Source of the DNA: Ceratodon purpureus
Lineage: Eukaryota; Streptophyta; Bryopsida; Pseudoditrichales; Ditrichaceae
Assembly (NCBI GenBank): GCA_014871385.1
Contig: CM026426.1
Location: 29,811,452-29,875,451, forward strand
Length of the DNA: 64,000 nucleotides
Reading direction: 5' to 3'
The notes below the pieces were generated by a model. The model saw nothing but the letters and a program-made list of their open reading frames with translations, was not told the origin of the DNA and made no database searches. Of the stretch, positions 57,116 to 64,000 are shown piece by piece. The position numbers and the translations under genes were made by a program. Each line of letters begins with the position of its first letter. Position 1 is the stretch's first letter.

Positions 57116-57948
57116 GGTAGCAGGAGGAACATGCCCTTCAATGCTCACTGCAGGCTCCTGGGTTGGCTTCTGGACACGGAGAACCACTTCATCGTCAGGC
57201 CTCGATGCTAGAAGAACCTGCATCTTCTTTGGAGGCCCCGCATGGTCTAAATCACGTTCTGGCTCGGCGAGAGGAGTCTCCTACTCTTGAAATGTAGGAG
57301 AAATAATACCGAAGCTGAGGGAGTCAGTTCCTTGCTCCCCTAGAACTTGCGACAGCGGTGGGTTCACGGAACGAGGATTCGATTCTTCCAGTGGTAATAC
57401 GTCGGGTTCTGGTTCATAGTCTAAGTCCTCGGTGTCTCGCTCCTCTACCTCTGCATCTCCAGTTGGAATGCGAGCCTCAGCTTGGTCGTCCTCGTTTCTT
57501 GGCTGTTCCTCAGCATCTCCAGCTTCATCTTCAACGTCTGGGTCGGGTACATCTGGTGGGTCCTCGTCGACATCGTCAGCGGAGTCCAGATAAATCTGTG
57601 AGCGAACCCCTGTAGTCTTCCCCGAACCCATACATCCACCCTTCCCGACCAATTGGGCCTCCCCCGCATTCACACCCAAGTCGGCAGCCGTGAGAGTGCC
57701 AGTCCTACCTCTAGCAGAGGCGGGGACAGACGGCCCGGCCCCAGACTGCGTGGTCTGAACTGGAGCTTTGACGGGCACGTTATAAACGCCCGGAATGAAA
57801 GTCATATTCCGAACCCGACAGTGCGCTTCGTATCTCTCTTCCTCGGTACGCACGATCTCAATTACAGTCAAATGGTTTTTCTGCAGTAGAACAAGACGAA
57901 ACGGTTAAGGAAATCTTCTACCCAAGAAACACGAAGGATTCAATCCGC

Positions 57949-57965
57949 GTCGGCTGCCCGCCGAC
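57949..57965. repeat. GTCGGC palindrome copy in intron 2
   Basis: Inside the 58014-57881 intron of the ParB-like gene. Confidence 0.88.
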
Positions 57966-59411
57966 GATCGGTGAGCAAACAGCGAAGGCACCAGAAGAGA
58001 CAGCAGTGACTTACCAGAGCGAAGGCCGTGACGTTCCCCCCTCCCCAGCAATTGATCACCCGAACGTCCTCAAACTGCATCGCTTTCTCCAGAAGAGATT
58101 GGAGGAAAGAGTAACTAGCGTGGCAGTGTCCATTTGACCAATCCTCCCCAAGACCATCTTCTCCTTCGTCCACATAGGGAGGAAGCGGACGTTTCAAACG
58201 AGTGAAGTCCAAGAAGGTATTCCATGCATCCCCGAGCGTTGTTTTTGGATACATAACGGACACATGAACCTTGGGTCTAGAGTTAATGAGAGAACTCCTT
58301 TGAAACCCGGCGGAACTATCAGGGAAGTATTGCATAGTATGAACCGTCCACGAATTACTCGTCAGCCTTGACAAGCCTTGAAGAGTGTAATTACACTCAG
58401 CATCGAGTAGCCACAAGGATGGGGTGACAAGCTTATTCACCTTAATTGTATCTACCTCCCCATCCACCTGAATGACCTCCTCCTCCACCTCACGGTGAAT
58501 CCTCTCAGCGACAGTTATAACGTGTTGTTGTCGCATGTTCGGCATCTCCTTTCCCGCTGGATCGTAGCCAAAGACTACGAACATCTCATACTGCGCCTTG
58601 TTCAAGGAGAATGCTCCACGAACGTCAAGAGCTGTGCACACTTCACCTAGGTCCTGTGCAATCCGGGCATCGAACTGTACAGACGACTGCGAAGACTGGT
58701 CCACATCCGACTTCCAGTACTTCTGCACAATGTCTTTGAAGAATTCGGGTGTTTGCCGGTGCGACGGCGTGAGCGGATGATTCCATCCCTTAAGCCACTT
58801 CTTCCCCTCAGGACTATCTTCCAAGTCAGCCCGAATATTACTAATCATTGTATCATTGAACCCCTTCTCGACTTGAAGGGAATTCCAGTCATCCATGCTC
58901 CACTCAATATGCTTCCCAGTCCCTGGTTTCTTAAGTGCAAAGCCCCTGTAAATACACATGAGCTCGTTTCGGACAACATACTCGTACTTCACACGAAAAC
59001 ACCAATTCTCCAAGGATATTCCGTCCCATTGAACCACCTCTTTCCCAGTGACCTTGAGGTACACTTTAAGGTCCAGAACTTCCTTGGCCAGCCTCTTGCA
59101 TTCGTGGTCCCGAAGACCGATCACGTACTGCATGTCGTTGAGTGTTATGTCCCGGCGGGCTGGCTTTAGGGGAAATCCTGGTTTCAAACCGTCCTCCCCG
59201 ATGATCCTCCCCTCCTTCCAAGCGTTGAACACCAGTTGCCACTCGTTGTATGTTTCATCAGAAACGAAGACTAAGGGCAGCTTCAAGGTTTGGGACGTAG
59301 GGGTCTTTCCGAGAATCGGACTGAGGTACTCCTTGCAGAACTCCTGCAAGGAAGAAGAAAATGAAATCGATAAATAAATCCCACAATTACAATACGGAAA
59401 ACCACCTGAGC

Positions 59412-59428
59412 GTCGGCGGGCCGCCGAC
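59412..59428. repeat. GTCGGC palindrome copy in intron 1
   Basis: GTCGGCGGGCCGCCGAC, inside the 59477-59344 intron of the ParB-like gene. Confidence 0.88.
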
Positions 59429-60914
59429 GACTTTCAACTACATGGAAACAACAGGAAAAGAGAAAGATGTAAATTACCTTCCATGCGCTGAAGTCATCTT
59501 TCTTCTTGATCTTCCCCCGCTCGATCCATTTGGCGCGCATCTTCGCCAGCTGGGACCTGAAACTTACTTCGGCGACTTTATCCTTCACCTCGATGTTTAA
59601 TGCGTTAGAGACCTTAATGAGGGTATCCTTGTTATCAGCATATACAGGAATGATATCGTGGTTAAGGTAATACTGCCGCATAGGAGAGTCCAGTGGTTCC
59701 TTCTCTCCCAGTTCTCGACAAGCCTCAAACGTGTGCTGGCCCCCAATTATGTACCAGTGGATGAGCTCATCTTCATACCAAGGTACCAGCTTAGTTTGGC
59801 CGTCATCCATTGTATGTGAATACCTGATATTTAGGGCTGGCATAGGTCTAAGAAGTCCTTCCAAGCCTTTAAGCTTAATCTCGCCCGTCACTGGATCCTT
59901 TACTCTCGGGTCACCACTCATAGGAAGGCAGTACAGCTCGGGCTTCTTCCGGATTGCTCCAAGTCCTTTGTAGAAAAGACTTATCTGATCCTGCCTCTTC
60001 CTGAATATCGCTCTGTACTTAAATTCGTCGGGAGCTATGTGTATCCTGTTATATGGAATCTGACAAGGAAGGGCACGTTGCCGGTTGGGGAAGCAGTGCC
60101 CAAGTCCCTCCTCCAACGTCTGGTACATAGCAAGGACGTCGGTGTCCTTTGTTTTGGAAGTGAGATTGTTTGCGAGCATGAGAGCTTCCGCCACGGTCTT
60201 CTTTTTCTCTTCCTTCTTCCCACCTTTCTTTTGTCTCCCACCCTCGCCCTCAGCAGCCGCTGCCTTTCCCTTCTTCCTTCTCGGTGACTCCCCTGTCGCA
60301 TGTGTCTCTCCGGTCTCGGGGGTGACTGTACCAGTGCCCGCTTCTACAGCAGACTTGCGGCCGCCTCGTTTCTTTGGTGAAGGCTTAACCGAGTTCTTCG
60401 TCTTCTCTTCCATCATTTTGTCCCCGAGCGTATCAATCACGTCGAGTATCTGTTCAACAACTATGTTCTCTCCCCTGCCCCAAGTAGCCGCTTCCTGTAC
60501 TTCTTTAGAGCACAAGCCGTCCATGCACTTCTCAACCGGAATTACAACCGCGAAGCAGTCCACTCGTGTGCCCTCCGCGACAGGAACCGATGCAAACACC
60601 AAGCACACGTTGTCCTTATCCTCGCAACCCTGGCTCCAATAATCTCAAATCTTGGTCCACCCGCCATTTGCTTCTGACCTATTTTGGTCACGAAGCCCAG
60701 CGACGTGGGAGTGTCACGCCGGGTGATGCCCCACTCCATTATCTTCGAATCAGCGAGGAATGTCACCCTCGGTTTCAAGCCCCGTGCGAGTATTTTTCCT
60801 TCAGGATCAACAACCTTGTCACAAAGCCACCGTAACCCATTTGGTTTTGCGGTGGAGTCGACCATTGCCCTGCAAAATTAGAATCGCAAGATTAGACCAT
60901 CAGATTCTCACTCC

Positions 60915-61390
60915 ATCGGCGGACAGCCGACGGGGCGGATGGACACGCCCTCCCCATCGGCGGGCAGTCGACGGGGGGAATAACCCATGTGAGAAAATAG
61001 AAAAATGAAGGACTCAGAAAGGGGTGGCGTCGGCGGTCAGCCGACGGGAGGAACAACCCCATGCGACAGAACACAAAACATGAAGGGCAAAAGAAGGGGT
61101 GGCGTCGGCGGACAGCCGACGGGAGGGACAAACCCATGCGAGAAAAGGGAAACATGAAGGACAAAAGAAGGGGTGGCGTCGGCGGACAGCCGACGGGAGG
61201 GACAAACCCATGCGAGAAAACAAAAACATGAAGGACAAAAGAAGGGGTGGCGTCAGCGGACAGCCGACGGGAGGGACAAACCCATGCGAGAAAACGGAAA
61301 CATGAAGGACAAAAGAAGGGGTGGCGTCGGCGGACAGCCGACGGGAGGGACAAACCCATGCGAGAAAACATAAACATGAAGGACTCGAAA
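60915..61390. repeat. Tandem array of 74-bp units, each with the GTCGGC palindrome
   Basis: Palindromes lie at 60915, 60956, 61029, 61104, 61178, 61252 and 61326; the last five are spaced 75, 74, 74 and 74 bp. Each unit also contains GGGAGGGACAAACCCATGCG and an A-rich stretch ending AAAAGAAGGGGTGGC. It lies just upstream of, or in a 5' UTR intron of, the ParB-like gene and within the divergent spacer to the ORF at 62218. All frames stay open through the array, giving artefact ORFs on both strands. Confidence 0.92.
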
Positions 61391-62033
61391 TGCGGAAGAA
61401 ATGTCGGGAGTGGCGGGTGTATACCCTGCAGACCCCCACCTCCCGAGACTGAATCGTCACGCCCGATGGGTCATGTCGTATGGCTATGTACATACCATCC
61501 ATGCATGGATGGTCATCCCTAACATCCGTCCGATCACGCCACGTAGGATGATGATGGGACGTCTTTTGACTTTTTTTCAATCCGTCACCAAGTCATGATG
61601 GCGTAGGCATGTGATGTGACAGCTGCTCCAATCGCCACGTTTAAATTCGTAATAATGAACTAACATTGTTCTGTGACGGCGGGGGTATCTCGCCGCCATG
61701 ATGGGATCTTGATCTGTCCAAGGCGCGCAAAATTGAATTCGATTCTGGCGCCAATTTGTACTCCTAAATATTCTTAACTAACCCCCCGTCAGATGCGCAT
61801 ACTTCATTCTATTTCTGTCATTGCACTTTCGATTCCCTCTGAGAGTGCTACTCACGCACACGTTTCCTGAGAGGACCGTTATTATTCCCGCATGTGCTTA
61901 ACTGTCCCACACCTTCTGTTGCCGTTTCTGTTGTCTTCGTTTATCGTTTCTAATTGGACGGTTGAGAGGAGTCTCTGATTGGACAGGTTAGGGACATCAT
62001 ACTGCTTCTCAACTAAGGTCCCCTGCAATTTCT

Positions 62034-62196
62034 GTCGGCGGACGTGTCCGTCATCGTCGGCGGATGCTATTTCTGTGCACACTCCGAGTTGTACGATCCG
62101 CGTCGGCTGCCCGCCGAGTCGTCTTCGTTGTCGGCGGATACATTTTACTCCGTCGGCGGAGACACTTCCTGTCGACCCTGTCGGCTGTCCGCCGAC
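62034..62196. promoter_or_regulatory. Cluster of GTCGGC palindromes and half sites before the ORF at 62218
   Basis: Full copies at 62102-62118 and 62180-62196 and half sites (GTCGGCGGA) near 62034, 62056, 62132 and 62152 crowd the 180 bp before the ATG. Position suggests a control region, but no experiment supports that. 61400-62030 otherwise shows nothing I recognise. Confidence 0.55.
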
Positions 62197-62217
62197 GAGG
62201 TCTTCATCTTTTATCCA

Positions 62218-64000
62218 ATGGAAGTAGAGCCGATCCAGACGTTTCTAAGGAATGGCCGATCAGGGCGGTGGAAGGTTAAAAAGGGCGTTGTCGTGGCCCT
62301 TACTCATTATGGGCTCTATTATGCAGGCAGGGCAGTGATCCAACGTGTTGTAGAATTTGATCCTATAGTGGTGGTGGTAAAACTGATTGAGGTTTCAGAC
62401 AGCATGGAAATGAATATACCATTTCCGGATGAGGGTGTGAAGTCCTTGAGCAACTGCTTAGGACAAATGATATTGTGGGAGGCGGCCGACCTCAGGCCTT
62501 TCGGAGAGGTGGAAGACGATGACATCAACGCCGTCGGCTGCCCGCCGACGGATGTTGAAGAAGATGTCAAGCCCGTTCAAGAATTCCTGGACCTCGCAGA
62601 GCAGATGGAAGTTGCGCTCCTTGAGGAATCCGGAGGCTCAAAGCGTTGTGTAGCCGCTGGAGTCATTATGGAGTGCTCTCCTAAAGGAACGTGGGAGGGG
62701 TTCTTGATTCCTCACAGCTTCTTTCTAATAGTGAGAGTGTCGTCCGTCAATCCAGAATTCTCTGAAACACCTGCTTTCTGCGAGTTACCGGATGTGTTAA
62801 CGATCGGGTGTGCTGTGGGGCGATTGGTACTTTGGAGTGGATACAAGGTATGTCCACTTGTGAACGGCGCGTTGGCTGGCACATGTCCCGTCGGCTGCCC
62901 GCCGACGGAACCTCACTTGGGGAACGACAATGAAGAAATTGATGAAAGCAACTCCGCTCCGTCTAAGCAGGATCTGGGGACTAGGTCTCCAATGAATATC
63001 AGCAGTGACGACGATGTGTCTAAACAAGGGGAATCCGACATAGAAACAGATGATCATTGTTGGGGTCCGGATTCCGGGACCTCGGGTACTCCATCCACTC
63101 CAGATGCTTCTTATCCTGACCGCCGCCTCTGGAGAAATAGGTATGTCGAACTTCTTAATGATAACCTATCAGTCCGTGGTAGAGCAATGATTCAAGTATG
63201 TTTACCGGACGAGGCATGTGATGATGAAGTCCTAGGGGATACAAAGGTTGGGGTTCTCTTCGTCTCTGAAGACGATCATCTGCAGATGACAACTCTCAGA
63301 TGGCGTCTGACTAACACTCGCTTAGAAGGGGGTCACCTTCTCTCTGATATAATTACTTACTGCTCCGAGAATTTAGCAGACGCCGACGCGGACGATGGTC
63401 TGGATGGTGTCCCGAAGAATGCCTATCGATCGGTAAGGAGGAAAGTTCGAAAAAAAGATGACGTCTCTACCACTAAGCTTCGTCGAATGGTTGTCCCTGC
63501 TGAATGCCGCTTAGTGAGCTCAAAGCGCTGTTGCAAGGACCGATGTTGCCAGACTTTTAGATGGGAAGATACTGTGAGTATTCGTCGTAAATTTTACGCA
63601 ACAACATTCGAGGCGAGGGGGGAGATGTCCTTCGCTGTGCAAGGGCACTTACATACTGTACCCGGCAAGCAGAAGCTCTATGTTACTCTTCCGAACGTTG
63701 ACGTATGTGAAGTGGCATGGTATATCATTCACGGAGTATCGAAATCCGCGTACTACAGCTACAAGGCTTCGGCCCGAAGTGGTCGTGTCAATGGGAGTCA
63801 CGGAAATTCCGGTGTACATCGTCCCCAGATTCACACAATCCAGGCCCGCGCGACGTTGACCACTATCGTTAATGAGAATGCCGACCAAATGCCCAATGAG
63901 TTTCGGATGATTGGCAAGAAGAGAGTGGCCGCGCTCAAAGTACTCCCGTTTGCGATGAACTGGAATCACATGCGCGAAATGGCCAACGCCGTAAGTTCCT
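62218..64000 (+). CDS. Transposase-like protein, 3' end beyond window
   Basis: ATG at 62218 opens a frame without a stop to the window edge; a possible donor GCC|GTAAGT lies at 63990/63991. The first 400 residues are acidic and weakly structured, with palindromes at 62533 and 62890 each coding V-G-C-P-P-T. From about residue 430 the protein resembles a widespread eukaryotic transposon family: K-R-C-C-K-D-R-C-C-Q-T-F, then C-E-V-A-W-Y-I-I-H-G-V-S-K-S-A-Y-Y, G-S-H-G-N-S-G-V-H-R-P and A-D-Q-M-P-N-E-F. In animals the same order (Cys cluster, H-G-x-S/G-K, H-G-N-x-G) precedes a DDE-type catalytic region; I recall the layout and have not searched it. The catalytic part would lie beyond the window. 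It is divergent from the ParB-like gene and shares its palindrome. Confidence 0.6.
   Translation, partial: MEVEPIQTFLRNGRSGRWKVKKGVVVALTHYGLYYAGRAVIQRVVEFDPIVVVVKLIEVSDSMEMNIPFPDEGVKSLSNCLGQMILWEAADLRPFGEVEDDDINAVGCPPTDVEEDVKPVQEFLDLAEQMEVALLEESGGSKRCVAAGVIMECSPKGTWEGFLIPHSFFLIVRVSSVNPEFSETPAFCELPDVLTIGCAVGRLVLWSGYKVCPLVNGALAGTCPVGCPPTEPHLGNDNEEIDESNSAPSKQDLGTRSPMNISSDDDVSKQGESDIETDDHCWGPDSGTSGTPSTPDASYPDRRLWRNRYVELLNDNLSVRGRAMIQVCLPDEACDDEVLGDTKVGVLFVSEDDHLQMTTLRWRLTNTRLEGGHLLSDIITYCSENLADADADDGLDGVPKNAYRSVRRKVRKKDDVSTTKLRRMVVPAECRLVSSKRCCKDRCCQTFRWEDTVSIRRKFYATTFEARGEMSFAVQGHLHTVPGKQKLYVTLPNVDVCEVAWYIIHGVSKSAYYSYKASARSGRVNGSHGNSGVHRPQIHTIQARATLTTIVNENADQMPNEFRMIGKKRVAALKVLPFAMNWNHMREMANAVSS
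62533..62549. repeat. GTCGGC palindrome copy in coding sequence
   Basis: GTCGGCTGCCCGCCGAC, coding V-G-C-P-P-T in the ORF at 62218. Confidence 0.9.
62890..62906. repeat. GTCGGC palindrome copy in coding sequence
   Basis: Identical to the copy at 62533-62549 and in the same codon phase. Confidence 0.9.

Larger units (their letters stand above)
56690..60865 (-). pseudogene. ParB/sulfiredoxin-like (GGQHT) protein, three exons
   Basis: ATG at 60863-60865 follows an acceptor TTTTGCAG. Exons are 60865-59478 (donor AAG|GTAATT), 59343-58015 (donor CTG|GTAAGT) and 57880-56690 (TGA); the phases agree. Exon 1 has a basic linker, then a fold with W-Y-I-I-G-G-Q-H-T-F-E-A-C (near 59740) and L-N-H-D-I-I-P-V-Y-A-D. 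That is like the G-Q-H-R box of ParB/sulfiredoxin-type domains, which bind nucleotides or DNA. Exon 2 is an unrecognised folded region ending V-I-N-C-W-G-G-G-N-V-T-A-F-A-L. Exon 3 is acidic, then strongly basic at the end. One base must be gained or lost near 60627 to join the first 80 residues, and TAG at 57281-57283 interrupts exon 3. Each intron holds one GTCGGC palindrome. Confidence 0.55.

Noticed and set aside
60956-60972. Bacterial parS site
   Set aside because: The palindrome does not match the parS consensus and the genome is eukaryotic; only the layout is comparable.
60915-61390. CRISPR-like array
   Set aside because: The sequences between the palindromes are near-identical, not unique spacers, and the setting is eukaryotic.
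60892-61580. Two minus-strand ORFs of 161 and 188 residues and several plus-strand ORFs over the 74-bp array
   Set aside because: They are translations of a tandem repeat whose unit is not a multiple of three, so every frame stays open; the peptide repeats are a by-product.

Overview
The window is nuclear DNA of a green-lineage eukaryote. GT-AG introns, a plant-only SRO gene (WWE-PARP-RST), threonine aldolase and ribonucleotide reductase exons, a plant-type Ty3 retroelement with an accessory ORF, a LINE tail and Tc1-type relics all point to a streptophyte. A bryophyte or a charophyte alga with a large repeat-rich genome fits best; that placement is inference. No rRNA, tRNA, CRISPR array or bacterial-style operon was seen.

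Layout. 1-10.4 kb: decayed low-copy genes. There are two RING-like fragments, a duplicated coiled-coil region and an unrecognised minus-strand gene, all threaded with TGGCAACA/TGCCAACA words; a LINE 3' end follows at 10.4-10.9 kb. 13.2-26.8 kb: a Tc1/mariner-type transposase split by a complete Ty3 element (14199-26581, 423-bp LTRs, 5-bp target duplication). 26.8-31 kb: mostly AT-rich non-coding DNA with a small MITE. 31.1-33.7 kb: the SRO gene, the best candidate for a working host gene. 34.9-38.7 kb: an inverted-repeat-bounded segment (arms about 480 bp, 3 differences) holding fragments of a threonine aldolase and a ribonucleotide reductase small-subunit gene. 41.5-48.6 kb: two divergent C2HC-finger paralogues, one continuing into a Ulp1-like cysteine protease. 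49.5-51.9 kb: a long ORF resembling the accessory ORF of the Ty3 element. 53-64 kb: three FCP1/NIF-like pseudophosphatases, a three-exon gene with a ParB/sulfiredoxin-like GGQHT motif and, divergently, a transposase-like ORF that runs off the window.

The most interesting observation concerns short private motifs. In 53-63 kb a 17-bp hyphenated palindrome (GTCGGCTGCCCGCCGAC and variants) occurs about 20 times: in introns, in spacers, in coding exons, and in a 74-bp tandem array between the ParB-like gene and the divergent transposase-like ORF. The 42-49 kb cluster carries its own palindrome (GTGACACTGTCAC type), the Ty3 element is dense in GTCGGCT, the 49-52 kb ORF in CGGAAC, and 1-10 kb in TGGCAACA. 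Each gene set therefore seems tagged by its own word. The nearest known parallel is the sequence-specific anti-silencing motifs of VANDAL transposons. A second theme is that many long ORFs are interrupted only by in-frame stops reachable by C-to-T change, almost without frameshifts, as expected from decay of methylated DNA.
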